Counted from the stretch's first letter, positions 52,340 through 61,993 are shown. The stretch: 64,000 nt of DNA from an uncultured Candidatus Melainabacteria bacterium (GCA_934691935.1 CAKUTH010000001.1:124001-188000), one strand, 5' to 3'. A program made the numbers and translations. Notes: generated by a model from the sequence alone, not told the origin.

Positions 52340-52750
52340 TTATCTTTTAAACGCAAAGTATTTAAATAGAACATAAGTAACAACTGAAGCAATAAGTATT
52401 GAAAATAACTGACCAACATATACATTCTTTGAAATAAACCTAACAATAAATTCCAAAATCAACGCGTTGCAAGCGTAACTTACCGCCCAAGTTGTACAAC
52501 ACTTTAGATATTCATTAACCCAATTTCCTTTTGTACAAAAAACAAAAACTTTTTGATTTACAAATGAAAATACAGACGAAATAATCCATTGCAATGCGAC
52601 ACAAACCTGATAATGTTCTTGACCAATCAAAAAAACTGCAATCGCAAAAATCACATAAGATATAAGTGCATTAAACCCGCCAACAAGTAAAAATCTTAAT
52701 TTGTCTGGTAATTTGCACCATTGAGTGTATAAATATAAAACTTTTTGCAT
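52340..52750 (-). CDS. GtrA-family membrane protein
   Basis: A 136-aa protein with four hydrophobic helices. FLLVGGFNALISYVIF at the start and FSFVNQKVFVF in the middle are GtrA-type features. GtrA proteins move lipid-linked sugars across the inner membrane or modify surface polysaccharides. The ATG shares one base with the gatD stop (TAATG), so the two are coupled. A link to wall or glycan building is an inference from that coupling. Confidence 0.85.
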   Translation of the reverse strand: MQKVLYLYTQWCKLPDKLRFLLVGGFNALISYVIFAIAVFLIGQEHYQVCVALQWIISSVFSFVNQKVFVFCTKGNWVNEYLKCCTTWAVSYACNALILEFIVRFISKNVYVGQLFSILIASVVTYVLFKYFAFKR

Positions 52751-53484
52751 TAATACGCCTTTCCTATCAATGAATTATGCGTGTCAAATTCCAACTTGTC
52801 ATCAAGTTTTTCTAGCTCAATTTTGTCACCATATCTTTTTTCTAACGCAAGTGTTATCAAATAATCTGCAAAATGCGGATTTTTTGGAAGTAACGAGCCA
52901 TGCAAATATGTTCCAAAAACGTTTTTATATCTTCCACCCTCAAACCCGTCTTGTCCGTTGTTACCATTACCAACAACAATCCTGCCTAATGGCTTTGTAT
53001 CTCCTTGTAAATATGTTAAGCCACTGTGATTTTCAAACCCTACAAGAGTTTTTGGGCTTAAAAAATCAGTTTCTACAGTTACATTACCAATAAATCTTTT
53101 TTTACCAGCAACTGTATAAGCATCTAACAAACTAATTCCATTAAGTTTTTCACCCGTAAACGGCTGATAATAGTGTCCAAAAAGTTGATAACCACCACAA
53201 ATACCCAAAAATACAGCATTTTTATCACGTTCATCAGTTAAAAAATCTTTCATTCCAAACAATTCTGATGCCACATCTTGTTGTTGTTTATCCTGACCGC
53301 CACCGATAAAATATAAATCATGCCCTGAAAATTTATCGCCAATATTTATTTCATCTATTTCAACTGAAATTCCACGCCACTCACAGCGTTTTTTTAACGT
53401 AATGATATTTCCCAAATCTCCATATAGGTTCAATAATTTTGGGTAAAGATGTGCTATTGATATTTTTAACTTACTCTTTTCCAT
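52750..53484 (-). CDS. gatD: GatD-type glutamine amidotransferase (lipid II amidation)
   Basis: A class I glutaminase of the cobyric-acid-synthase-like type. Marks are HLYPKLLNLYGDLGNI at the start, the nucleophile Cys96 in GICGGYQLFG, and the catalytic His in FGTYLHGSLLPKNP. In wall biosynthesis GatD supplies ammonia to MurT, which amidates D-Glu of lipid II. MurT, usually beside it, is not in the window. A TATAAT box (53495-53500, minus strand) lies ten bases before the ATG, so the leader is only a few bases. It is divergent from tatD. Confidence 0.85.
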   Translation of the reverse strand: MEKSKLKISIAHLYPKLLNLYGDLGNIITLKKRCEWRGISVEIDEINIGDKFSGHDLYFIGGGQDKQQQDVASELFGMKDFLTDERDKNAVFLGICGGYQLFGHYYQPFTGEKLNGISLLDAYTVAGKKRFIGNVTVETDFLSPKTLVGFENHSGLTYLQGDTKPLGRIVVGNGNNGQDGFEGGRYKNVFGTYLHGSLLPKNPHFADYLITLALEKRYGDKIELEKLDDKLEFDTHNSLIGKAY

Positions 53485-53494
53485 GCTGTTTTAA

Positions 53495-53518
53495 ATTATA
53501 GCACAATCGTGATATAAT
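53495..53518. promoter_or_regulatory. Divergent gatD/tatD promoter region
   Basis: TATAAT on the minus strand (53495-53500) faces gatD. TGA-TATAAT on the plus strand (-10 at 53513-53518) lies exactly six bases before the tatD ATG at 53525. Neither gene has a ribosome site. Confidence 0.55.
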
Positions 53519-53524
53519 TTAACC

Positions 53525-54280
53525 ATGATTGATACACATTCACACATAAATATGATTGAAGGAACTCCAATAGAAAGTGTTATACAAAATGCTATCGAAA
53601 ACGGAGTTGACAAAATAATTGTTCCATCAGCGTACCCAAAAGACATTGATGACGTTATAAAACTCGTTAACAGATATGACAACGTTTACGGAATGCTTGG
53701 GGTTCATCCGACTGAAGTAAAAGATTGGACAGACGATTTGGCAGACAAAATCCGAGAATATTCAAAAAATCCAAAAATCGTTGCAATTGGAGAAATTGGC
53801 TTGGATTATTATTGGGACAAAAGTTTTAACGATTTGCAAAAAGAAATTTTTATAAAACAAATCAAACTTGCAAATGAATTAAATTTACCAATTTCAATCC
53901 ACGATAGAGAGGCTCACAAGGATACGTTTGATATTTTAAAAGAACACAACAAAAACTCAAAGATTGTTATGCACTGTTTTTCTGGCAGTGTTGAATTTGC
54001 AAACGAATGCATAAAAGAGGGCATGTACATAGCTCTTGGCGGTGTCGTGACTTTTAAAAACGCAGTTAAAATGAAAGAAGTTGCGATAAATATACCGCTT
54101 GACAGGCTACTGCTTGAAACTGATGCTCCATATCTAACACCCGTACCTTTTAGAGGTAAAGAAAACCAGCCCGCTTATACAAAATATGTAGCAGAAGAAA
54201 TCGCGAAATTAAGAAACATAACAGTCGACGAAATCAACAAAGCAACTACACAGAATACTTTTGAGGTGTTTGGAATATGA
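53525..54280 (+). CDS. tatD: TatD-family metal-dependent hydrolase
   Basis: A 251-aa amidohydrolase-fold enzyme. DTHSHI near the N-terminus, GVHPTEV, GEIGLDYYW, HDREAH, MHCFSGS and LLLETDAPYL are TatD signature positions with metal ligands. Family members are 3'-5' DNases or RNases. The ATG lies six bases after a -10 box with no Shine-Dalgarno. The TlyA gene overlaps its end by four bases (ATGA). Confidence 0.95.
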   Translation: MIDTHSHINMIEGTPIESVIQNAIENGVDKIIVPSAYPKDIDDVIKLVNRYDNVYGMLGVHPTEVKDWTDDLADKIREYSKNPKIVAIGEIGLDYYWDKSFNDLQKEIFIKQIKLANELNLPISIHDREAHKDTFDILKEHNKNSKIVMHCFSGSVEFANECIKEGMYIALGGVVTFKNAVKMKEVAINIPLDRLLLETDAPYLTPVPFRGKENQPAYTKYVAEEIAKLRNITVDEINKATTQNTFEVFGI

Positions 54281-55080
54281 AAGAAAGATTAGATAAATAT
54301 CTCACAGATTTAGGATATTTTGAAACAAAAAGTAAAGCATCGTCGGCAATACTTGCAGGGCATGTCAAAATTAACGACGAATACATCACAAAATCAGGAT
54401 TTCAAATCAACCCCGCAAAAGAATACGATATTGTTGTTAAAACAATGCCATACGTATCTCGCGGTGGATTTAAACTAAAAAAAGCACTAGACGCTTTTAA
54501 ATTTTCACCGAAAGATAGAATTTGTTTTGATGCAGGAGCATCAACTGGCGGGTTTACAGATTGTTTATTACAAAATGGAGCAAAATTTGTCTACGCAGTA
54601 GATGTAGGCTATGGACAATTAGATTGGAAAATCCGTTCAGACGAAAGAGTAAAAACTATTGAGCGTACAAATCTTAAAATTTGCCAAATTAATGAAATTT
54701 ATTCCACAGATGAACCGATTGCAGATTTATTAGTTAGCGACCTATCTTTCATTTCACTTACAAAAGTTTTGCCAAACCTAAAAACTCTTTTAAAACCTGA
54801 ATTTCACGAAATGATTTGTCTTATAAAACCTCAATTTGAGGCTGGTAAAGAAAAAGTTGAAAAAGGTGGAGTTGTACGTGACAAAAAAGTTCATGAAGAA
54901 GTAATCCAAAACGTAATTGAATGTGCAAAAGATTTGAACTATAAAATTAACGGTTTGACCTATTCGTCAATAAAAGGCCCATCTGGCAACATAGAATACC
55001 TAGTTTGGCTTTCGACAAAGGACGAAAACCAATACGATATAAAATCAACAATAGATGATGCATTCACTACCCTAAATTAG
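54277..55080 (+). CDS. tlyA: TlyA-type rRNA 2'-O-methyltransferase
   Basis: A 267-aa protein: an S4 RNA-binding domain (1-60: RLDKYLTDLGYFETKSKA) followed by an FtsJ-like SAM methyltransferase domain. Marks are VSRGGFKLKKAL, FDAGASTGGFTDCLL and VSDLSFISLTKVLP. TlyA enzymes methylate 16S and/or 23S rRNA at cytidine 2'-OH. It overlaps tatD by four bases and converges with the secreted-protein gene, overlapping by four bases. Confidence 0.93.
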   Translation: MKERLDKYLTDLGYFETKSKASSAILAGHVKINDEYITKSGFQINPAKEYDIVVKTMPYVSRGGFKLKKALDAFKFSPKDRICFDAGASTGGFTDCLLQNGAKFVYAVDVGYGQLDWKIRSDERVKTIERTNLKICQINEIYSTDEPIADLLVSDLSFISLTKVLPNLKTLLKPEFHEMICLIKPQFEAGKEKVEKGGVVRDKKVHEEVIQNVIECAKDLNYKINGLTYSSIKGPSGNIEYLVWLSTKDENQYDIKSTIDDAFTTLN

Positions 55081-55505
55081 CTCTTTGGCAACTCTGCCAA
55101 AGGTGTTGCGCCATTCAAATCAATGTATCGGAAGAAATTCAACACAATTCCTGGAGCAAAGAAATAATTGTTATTTGTCGGTGTAATCTTTAATATTGTG
55201 TGGGTACTATCAACTTTCAAAATACTTGCCAAATATTGTTTTCCAGCTGCGGTAAACAATATATAACCAGTTTTTGATTGGATTTCATCAACAGTAAATC
55301 TATTTTCTTTTGCCGACGCAATCGCCATATAGAACAATTTTTCTGCAGGCATAATATATGTTCTTGTGCATATTTTAAAATCAACATTTTGCGGTGTTAC
55401 AAGAGATGTCACATTAATCTGTACATCAGCTCCTTCGGCAAAAGCTGGCGTAACAACTAAAAACGACACTAATATAATAAAAAATGCAATTAATTTTCTT
55501 TCCAT
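55077..55505 (-). CDS. Small secreted protein downstream of polA, unknown
   Basis: A 142-aa exported protein with a signal peptide (MERKLIAFFIILVSFLVVTPAFA) and a beta-rich mature part (VQINVTSLV, YILFTAAGKQYLASILKV, TILKITPTNNNYFFAPG). One Cys is present. It overlaps the polA 3' end by 16 bases and so may be read from the polA transcript. No family is recognised. Confidence 0.72.
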   Translation of the reverse strand: MERKLIAFFIILVSFLVVTPAFAEGADVQINVTSLVTPQNVDFKICTRTYIMPAEKLFYMAIASAKENRFTVDEIQSKTGYILFTAAGKQYLASILKVDSTHTILKITPTNNNYFFAPGIVLNFFRYIDLNGATPLAELPKS

Positions 55506-58345
55506 GATTCACCTATATTTATATCAATAACAAGGGGGACTGACAATGGCTGATTTAACTCCATAGCCTCTTTTACAAGCCTTTTCACATCTTCAAGTTC
55601 TGACTTCAAAACCTCTACAACAAGTTCGTCGTGTACTTGCATAATCATTTTTGACTTCAAATTATTTATTTTGAGTTTTTTTGCAAAATCTATCATTGCG
55701 ACTTTCATCAAATCAGAAGCTGTACCTTGTATTGGCTGATTTATAGCTGCACGTTTCGCAAACTCTCTTATCATCGCATTTGAACTTGAGAGTTCTGTTT
55801 CTAGGTATCTTTTACGACCAAAAACAGTTTCGACAAACCCTTTTTTCTCAACCTCATGCACCGTACCTTCCATATAGGCCTTAACTTTTGGATAGGTCGC
55901 AAAATATTTATTTATAAAATTCCCAGCCTCATCGTTTGAAATACCAAGCATTTTTGCTAAACCATACTTGCTTTGACCATAAATTATACCAAAATTAACA
56001 GCTTTTGACTTAATTCTCATACTTTTAGTAACTTCTTCAACTGGCACTTCAAAGACCTTGGAAGCAGTCAGAGTATGCACATCGACTCCAGTATTGAATG
56101 CCTCACAAAGATGTTTGTCTTGTGTGATATGAGCCAAAAGACGCAATTCAATTTGAGAATAATCCGCCGATAAAATAAGTGAATTATCCCTATCTTGCGG
56201 AATAAATGCATTTCGAATTTTATTACCTTCCTCAGTTCTCGCTGGAATATTTTGCAAATTCGGATTTGAGGACGACAAACGCCCAGTTGTTGTAACAGTT
56301 TGATTATAAGTCGTATGAATTCGATTATCTTTTGCATCAATCAAAGCTGGCAATGCATCTGTATAAGTTGACTTTAACTTTGCATAACGTCTGTAATCTA
56401 AAATTAATTTTGCAATCTCATGTTCTTGAGCGAGTTCTTCCAATACACTTGCACTGGTAGAATATGTAGATTTCCCACGCTTTTTCTTAGCTTTGTAACC
56501 CAACCTGTCAAACAAAACTTCGCCTACTTGACGTGGAGAATTAATATTGAACGGCATTTGTGAAATCTCATAAATCTTACCTTCAATCTTAGCCAATTCT
56601 CCATCCATAAACGTAGTCAAAGAATGTAAATAATTCACATCAATTGCAACTCCGTTGTATTCCATATCTGCCAACACAAATGTCAACGGGATTTCTATAT
56701 CATAGACCAGTTTCAATTCCTGCTCATCAAGATTTTCACTCCAAAATCTTGTCAAATCAATAATAACAGCAACTTCTTCTGATGCAAAATCCAAAGCCTG
56801 TTCCAGCTGAATATCCTCAAACTTTGTAGATTTTTTCTTATCAACCAACGAACCAAATGAATTCATAGCATGCTGTAAATTTTCTATCGCCTGAATATCA
56901 AGTTCATGTTTGCGGTTTGAATCTTTTACATAACTTGCAAGAACCGTGTCAAAAATAATTCCTTTTGCACAAACGCCAAGATTGCGCAAAACATTATACT
57001 CAGTTTTTGCATCATGCGTTGTTTTCTTAATATTTTCATCTTCAAACAGCGTCTTGAGATTTTCAATCACAACATCTTCGCTCAATTGATTTTCGGAAGT
57101 TTTGTGTGCAAGCGGAATATAAAAAGTCTTGGTATTATTCGAATTTTCATTTATTTTAACTCTTTCTTGTGCGCAAAGCCCGTGTTGGTAAGCAATAGCA
57201 ATACCAACAATATTAGAGTTTACAGCATTTTTCACATCCGCAAAAATTCTGAATCCAATAAGCGACTGCGTTTTCAATGCCTCAATCATTTCTGACAAGT
57301 CTTTTAAATTTGTAATCAACGTTTTGTCATAAGAAATTTGTGATTTTTTATTTATTTCTTCTGTTACAACATCAGTAAAAAACCCTAATTGCACAGAACC
57401 ATCATTACTTATTACAGGTTTTTCTTGTGGTGCAGTACGTTCAACCTTGTCAAACGAATATAAAATAGAGTTAATATTTTTTATAAACGTAAAAAACTGC
57501 ATCTCTTTCAAAAATTCAGTAACCTGAGCCGTATCAGGCAACTCGACCTTTGTTTTGTCAAAATCAAAATTAATATCAAGATTTCTCACAATAGTCGCGA
57601 GATATTGACTTAATTTTGCCTGTTCAACTCCCGCGCAAACCTTTTCTCTCACAGATTTTTCAGGGATATTTTCGCAATCCGCAAGACAAGCATCAAGCGA
57701 GCCGTAGCGTGCCAAAAGTTTTTGTGCAGTCTTTTGTCCGATTCCCCTAACCCCAGGAATACAGTCAGATTTATCCCCGCACAAACCTTTATAATCAACA
57801 ACTTGGTTTGGATAAACACCTAATTTTTCATAAATTTTATCCCAATTATATTCAATCAACTCACCCTGTGTTGGCAAAATAACCTTCACACAACCGTCTT
57901 TGTCAACGAGTTGGAAGGCATCTTGGTCACCTGTCAAAATCAGCACCTTATGTCCAAGTTCGCAGGCTTCACGCGAAATTGTGCCGATAACGTCATCCGC
58001 CTCGTAGCCTTCTTTTGTATAAACAGGGATATTGAACGCCTTCAAACCTTCATTTATCAATTTCATTTGCACACGCATCGGATCAGGCATGGCAGAACGA
58101 TTACATTTGTAATCCTCAAACTTTTCGGTTCTGAAAGTTTTGTGGCTTACATCAAACGCAACCGCAATTGCATCAGCTTTCAATTCCTCATTTTTCAGCA
58201 AATCAAATATAGCCTTAAAAAAGCCATAAACTGCCCAAGTCGGAGTTCCGTCCGCTGTACTCATAGCCGTTCTTTCCAACGCGTAATACTGCCTAAACGC
58301 CAGAGCATGTCCATCTATTAAAATTAAAGTTTTACTATTCCCCAT
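55490..58345 (-). CDS. polA: DNA polymerase I with inactive-looking proofreading domain
   Basis: A 951-aa repair and primer-removing polymerase. Domain order: 5' nuclease (about 1-290: GHALAFRQYYAL, TGDQDAFQLV, GDKSDCIPGVRGIGQKTA), exonuclease-like domain (about 330-550), polymerase (about 560-951: DYSQIELRLLAH, KAVNFGIIYGQS, QVHDELVVE). Proofreading motif I should read FDTET but reads FRIFADV, and motif III AEDADVT reads SEEVAVI. The 3'-5' exonuclease is therefore probably dead. The ATG at 58345 fits a -10 box six bases upstream; a TTG at 58369 lies in the promoter. Confidence 0.95.
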   Translation of the reverse strand: MGNSKTLILIDGHALAFRQYYALERTAMSTADGTPTWAVYGFFKAIFDLLKNEELKADAIAVAFDVSHKTFRTEKFEDYKCNRSAMPDPMRVQMKLINEGLKAFNIPVYTKEGYEADDVIGTISREACELGHKVLILTGDQDAFQLVDKDGCVKVILPTQGELIEYNWDKIYEKLGVYPNQVVDYKGLCGDKSDCIPGVRGIGQKTAQKLLARYGSLDACLADCENIPEKSVREKVCAGVEQAKLSQYLATIVRNLDINFDFDKTKVELPDTAQVTEFLKEMQFFTFIKNINSILYSFDKVERTAPQEKPVISNDGSVQLGFFTDVVTEEINKKSQISYDKTLITNLKDLSEMIEALKTQSLIGFRIFADVKNAVNSNIVGIAIAYQHGLCAQERVKINENSNNTKTFYIPLAHKTSENQLSEDVVIENLKTLFEDENIKKTTHDAKTEYNVLRNLGVCAKGIIFDTVLASYVKDSNRKHELDIQAIENLQHAMNSFGSLVDKKKSTKFEDIQLEQALDFASEEVAVIIDLTRFWSENLDEQELKLVYDIEIPLTFVLADMEYNGVAIDVNYLHSLTTFMDGELAKIEGKIYEISQMPFNINSPRQVGEVLFDRLGYKAKKKRGKSTYSTSASVLEELAQEHEIAKLILDYRRYAKLKSTYTDALPALIDAKDNRIHTTYNQTVTTTGRLSSSNPNLQNIPARTEEGNKIRNAFIPQDRDNSLILSADYSQIELRLLAHITQDKHLCEAFNTGVDVHTLTASKVFEVPVEEVTKSMRIKSKAVNFGIIYGQSKYGLAKMLGISNDEAGNFINKYFATYPKVKAYMEGTVHEVEKKGFVETVFGRKRYLETELSSSNAMIREFAKRAAINQPIQGTASDLMKVAMIDFAKKLKINNLKSKMIMQVHDELVVEVLKSELEDVKRLVKEAMELNQPLSVPLVIDINIGESWKEN

Positions 58346-58351
58346 ACACCC

Positions 58352-58380
58352 ATTTTCGCATAAAAACAATCATCTGACAA
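58352..58380 (-). promoter_or_regulatory. Putative leaderless promoter of polA
   Basis: On the minus strand TTGTCA, a 17-base spacer ending in TGC, and GAAAAT end six bases before the ATG at 58345. No Shine-Dalgarno is at normal distance. Confidence 0.45.
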
Positions 58381-58514
58381 ATTGTTAAGTGGCAATAGCT
58401 TTCAAAATTTTGTATATTTCCTCAACTTTATCCCTATCATCTTTAATATCATTGACAATTTTGTGAATATCCTCAACAAGAACATCAAAATGATATATTA
58501 GCTTAATTAACAAT

Positions 58515-58547
58515 AAAAAAACGGGTGATAAATTCACCCGTTTTTTT
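58515..58547. terminator. Terminator of clpX
   Basis: ACGGGTGA / TCACCCGT stem with A and T runs on both sides. It overlaps the clpX stop codon by a couple of bases. The 130 bases between it and polA hold only a weak minus-strand frame. Confidence 0.88.
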
Positions 58548-59847
58548 ATGCTGTAATCTCTTTATCCTTTGGTGTCGGAAGTTTCACAACTTCTGCATTT
58601 TTATGATTTTTTACCATATCAGCTGTCACAACAAATTTGTCAATATCAGCCTTGGTTGGAACATCATACATTACGTCAAGCATGATTTCTTCTACAATTG
58701 AACGCAATGCCCTCGCACCAGTCTTACGCTTGATAGCCTCTTGAGCAATCAAATCAATCGCTTCTGGTTCAAATTCCAAATCAACACCATCCATTTTTAA
58801 TAGACATTTGTATTGTTTTACAACTGCATTCTTTGGCTCTGTTAAAATCATTTTCAATGTTCTTTCATTCAACTGATCCAAAACTGCATACACTGGAACA
58901 CGTCCAATAAATTCTGGAATCAAGCCAAATTTCAATAAATCTTCAGGTTGAAGTTTTTTAAGCATCTTAGCTGCAGCAGCCTCTTTTTCAATTTGTGTCA
59001 TCGGAGCTTTTGCACCAAAACCAACAGAAGTGCCTTCACCTGCTCTGCGTTCTACGATTTTATCCAAACCAACAAACGCACCACCAACAATAAACAGAAT
59101 ATTGCTTGTATCTATGTCAATAAACTCTTGATGAGGGTGTTTGCGACCACCTTGAGGTGGAACATGAGCAACAGTACCTTCTATCAACTTCAACAAAGCC
59201 TGTTGTACACCTTCACCAGAAACATCTCTGGTAATTGAAGTGTTTTCTGACTTACGTGAGATTTTATCTATTTCGTCAATATAAATAATACCGCGTTCGG
59301 CTTTTTTTGCATCAAATTCAGCGTTTTGGTAAAGTCTTAACAGAATATTTTCAACGTCATCACCAACATAACCAGCCTCAGTCAATGTTGTAGCATCAGC
59401 CACAGCAAAAGGTACATCAAGCATTTTTGCCAAAGTTTGAGCAAGCAATGTTTTACCAGAACCTGTAGGACCTACAAGCAAAATGTTTGATTTTTGGATT
59501 TCTACAGTATTTTTCAAATCCGCACTCTTGTTATGTTTCAAACGTTTATAGTGGTTATAAACTGCGACAGAAAGAACTTTTTTTGCCTCATCTTGACCCA
59601 CGATGTATTCGTCAAGATATGCTTTGATTTCATGAGGTTTTGGAATAGGCTTTTCTTCGTGAGTTTCAGCTTCTTCTCCGCCTTCTTTGTCTTTATTTTC
59701 AAAAAATTCTTCGTCTAGTATTTGATTACAAAGATCAACACATTCATCGCAAATATAAACCTCAGGACCTGCAATAAGTTTTTTAACTTGATCCTGCGAT
59801 TTACCACAAAATGAACATTTTAATCTGCTATCATCATGTTTTGTCAT
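58546..59847 (-). CDS. clpX: ClpX, ATPase of the ClpXP protease
   Basis: A 433-aa AAA+ unfoldase. A zinc-binding domain (Cys11, 14, 33, 36 in CSFCGK and CDECVDLC) precedes the AAA module. Walker A is GPTGSGKT (about 125), Walker B IIYIDEIDKI, and there are AYVGDDVE pore-side and GGAFVGLD features. GTGARALRSI marks the sensor-2 region. AGAAGG precedes the ATG. It follows tig and clpP in the classic order. Confidence 0.97.
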   Translation of the reverse strand: MTKHDDSRLKCSFCGKSQDQVKKLIAGPEVYICDECVDLCNQILDEEFFENKDKEGGEEAETHEEKPIPKPHEIKAYLDEYIVGQDEAKKVLSVAVYNHYKRLKHNKSADLKNTVEIQKSNILLVGPTGSGKTLLAQTLAKMLDVPFAVADATTLTEAGYVGDDVENILLRLYQNAEFDAKKAERGIIYIDEIDKISRKSENTSITRDVSGEGVQQALLKLIEGTVAHVPPQGGRKHPHQEFIDIDTSNILFIVGGAFVGLDKIVERRAGEGTSVGFGAKAPMTQIEKEAAAAKMLKKLQPEDLLKFGLIPEFIGRVPVYAVLDQLNERTLKMILTEPKNAVVKQYKCLLKMDGVDLEFEPEAIDLIAQEAIKRKTGARALRSIVEEIMLDVMYDVPTKADIDKFVVTADMVKNHKNAEVVKLPTPKDKEITA

Positions 59848-59920
59848 TATAATTCGTCCTTCTAATCGACATCGTCAACATTATAACACCGCATAAATTG
59901 TTGACAAGTACGTTATTTTG

Positions 59921-60511
59921 CTATTTTATAACATCTCTTGATACAACTTTATCAATCATACCGTATTCCAATGCTTCTTGCGGAGTCATGATATAGTCAC
60001 GATCTGTATCTTTTTCAATCTTTTTGATTGACTGACCAGTATTTGATGCCAAAATTTCGTTCAATGATTTTTTAATTCTCAAAATTTCAGCAGCTTGAAT
60101 TTCAATATCAGTAGCTTGACCTTGAGCGCCACCCAAAGGTTGGTGAATAAGCACTCTTGAATGAGGTAGAGCTAATCTTTTACCTTTTGTACCAGATGAC
60201 AACAAGAATGCACCCATAGACGCAGCTTGTCCCAAACAAATTGTAGAAACATCCGCTCTAATGTGTTGCATAGTGTCATAAATCGCAAAGCCTGCAGTTA
60301 CAGAGCCACCAGGACTGTTAATATATAACATAATGTCTTTTTCAGGATTTTCACTATCCAACAACAACAATTGCGCAACTACCAAGTTTGCAACCATATC
60401 ATCAATAGGTGTTCCTAAGAAAATAATTCTTTCTCTCAACAATCTTGAAAAAATATCGAACGAACGTTCGCCTCTGCTTGATTGTTCTATTACTACAGGT
60501 ACAAAACTCAT
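59921..60511 (-). CDS. clpP: ClpP, protease subunit of ClpXP
   Basis: A 196-aa serine protease. The catalytic triad is visible in GQAASMGAF (Ser), LPHSRVLIHQP (His) and DTDRDYIM (Asp). AAGGAG lies before the ATG. It forms a 14-mer that pairs with ClpX 73 bases downstream. Like most bacterial ClpP it has a short propeptide-like start (MSFVPVVIEQ). Confidence 0.98.
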   Translation of the reverse strand: MSFVPVVIEQSSRGERSFDIFSRLLRERIIFLGTPIDDMVANLVVAQLLLLDSENPEKDIMLYINSPGGSVTAGFAIYDTMQHIRADVSTICLGQAASMGAFLLSSGTKGKRLALPHSRVLIHQPLGGAQGQATDIEIQAAEILRIKKSLNEILASNTGQSIKKIEKDTDRDYIMTPQEALEYGMIDKVVSRDVIK

Positions 60512-60565
60512 TTTTTTCTCCTTATTACATTATTACAAATTTCACTACAATATTAAACTAATAAA

Positions 60566-60586
60566 GTGCCGTAGTAAATACGGCAC
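60566..60586. other. Hairpin between tig and clpP
   Basis: GTGCCGTA / TACGGCAC with a GTAAA loop. Only weak T runs follow on either strand, so this is a partial terminator or an mRNA-processing or stability stem rather than a full stop within the tig-clpP-clpX unit. Confidence 0.55.
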
Positions 60587-60602
60587 ATATATTAGATTTT
60601 AA

Positions 60603-61895
60603 TTATTTTACAACAACTTTGTTGTTTTCCATCAAGAAATCACGAACTTTGTCGTTCATTGCTTGTTGAGAAATTGATGCGATAATTTCAGGATTTTGTC
60701 CCAATTGTTTTACCAAATCTTGTGGTTTCAAGCCATAAGCCATGCCAAGTTGGCTAAACTTTTGTTCCAAATCTTTTTGTTCAAGTTTAAGGTTTTCTTC
60801 TTTTGCAATTTTGTCGATTACAAGAGAATTTTTAATTCTTACAAGAGCGTCATCTGCTAAATTTTTCAACAACTCATCTTCACCTTGAGCTTTTACCAAT
60901 GCATCCCAATCAATTCCTTGAGTTGCCAATCTTTGTCTGTATTCTTCTCTCAAAGAATTTGCTTCTCTATCAACCATTGATTGAGGAATATCAACTTTTG
61001 CTGAATCAATTACAGCCTTAAACACTTCATTTTCAGAGTTTTGTTTATTTGTTCTTTCTCTTTGTTCGTTCAAATAATTTTGAATATCTGCTTTTAATTC
61101 ATCTACAGTTTTGAACTTACCCAATTTTTGAGCAAATTCATCGTTCAATTCAGGTAATTTCTTTTCTTTAATTTCATTGATTTTAATTTTGAAAGTTGCA
61201 GGTTGACCTTTCAATTTTTCATCATGGTAATCTTCTGGGAATGTAACTTTAATATCAAATTCATCATTCAAATTTTTACCAACCAATTGATCAGCAAATC
61301 CTGGGATAAAGTTTGAGTGACCCAAATCTAACGGATAATTTTTAGCTTCGCCACCTTGAATTTTTTCGCCGTTTACATAACCGTCAAAATCAATTACTGC
61401 TATATCAGTATCTTTTGTAGGTCTGTCAATTACTGTTTCTTGAACGCTGTGTTGTTCCAATAATCTGTCTAATTGTTTTTGCAATGCATCTTCTTCAACT
61501 GGAGTATCTTTAACTTCAACAGTCAAATCTTTATACTGACCCAATGTAACTTCTGGTCTAAGTTCTGCTTTTGCAGTAACTGTTAAATCTTCACCAATAT
61601 TAAAGTTGTAATTTGTTACATAAGGTTGAGCAATCAAATCTAATTTGTTATCAGCAACAGCTTGGTTGATAGCTCTTGGCATCAAACTTTCGATAGCTTC
61701 TTGTTTAATTCTTTCTGTACCAACATGTCTTTCAACTACAGCACGAGGAGCTTTACCACGTCTAAAACCATCAATATTTACATATTGAGAAATTTTTCTA
61801 ACTGCGTTGTTATAAGCATCAACTGCGTCTTTTGCAGGAATTGTAATATCCAATTTTACTACGTTTTCTTTTTCTTTTTCTAAAACTACTTTCAT
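60603..61895 (-). CDS. tig: Trigger factor
   Basis: A 430-aa ribosome-bound chaperone. The N-terminal ribosome-docking domain contains GFRRGKAPRAVVE (about 43-55), the FKBP-type isomerase domain covers about 160-245 (VIDFDGYVNGE, FIPGFADQLVG), and the C-terminal helical arms fill the rest. It leads the tig-clpP-clpX group, so new-chain folding and ATP-dependent proteolysis are co-encoded. Confidence 0.97.
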   Translation of the reverse strand: MKVVLEKEKENVVKLDITIPAKDAVDAYNNAVRKISQYVNIDGFRRGKAPRAVVERHVGTERIKQEAIESLMPRAINQAVADNKLDLIAQPYVTNYNFNIGEDLTVTAKAELRPEVTLGQYKDLTVEVKDTPVEEDALQKQLDRLLEQHSVQETVIDRPTKDTDIAVIDFDGYVNGEKIQGGEAKNYPLDLGHSNFIPGFADQLVGKNLNDEFDIKVTFPEDYHDEKLKGQPATFKIKINEIKEKKLPELNDEFAQKLGKFKTVDELKADIQNYLNEQRERTNKQNSENEVFKAVIDSAKVDIPQSMVDREANSLREEYRQRLATQGIDWDALVKAQGEDELLKNLADDALVRIKNSLVIDKIAKEENLKLEQKDLEQKFSQLGMAYGLKPQDLVKQLGQNPEIIASISQQAMNDKVRDFLMENNKVVVK

Positions 61896-61978
61896 CTTTT
61901 TTTCCTTATTTTTACTAGCACTATTTAATTTTATAATACCGCAAAAAAGATTTTGTGCAAGTTAGCTAAACCTTTTTA

Positions 61979-61987
61979 TGCTATAAT
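61979..61987 (+). promoter_or_regulatory. Putative leaderless extended -10 promoter at 61994
   Basis: TGC-TATAAT lies exactly six bases before the ATG at 61994. No -35 or ribosome site is clear. Confidence 0.55.
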
Positions 61988-61993
61988 AAAAGC

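Noticed and set aside
58381..58514. About 42-codon minus-strand frame between clpX and polA (IYHFDVLVEDIHKIV...)
   Set aside because: Codon use looks plausible, but there is no ATG, no ribosome site and no promoter after the clpX terminator. It may be a gene remnant.
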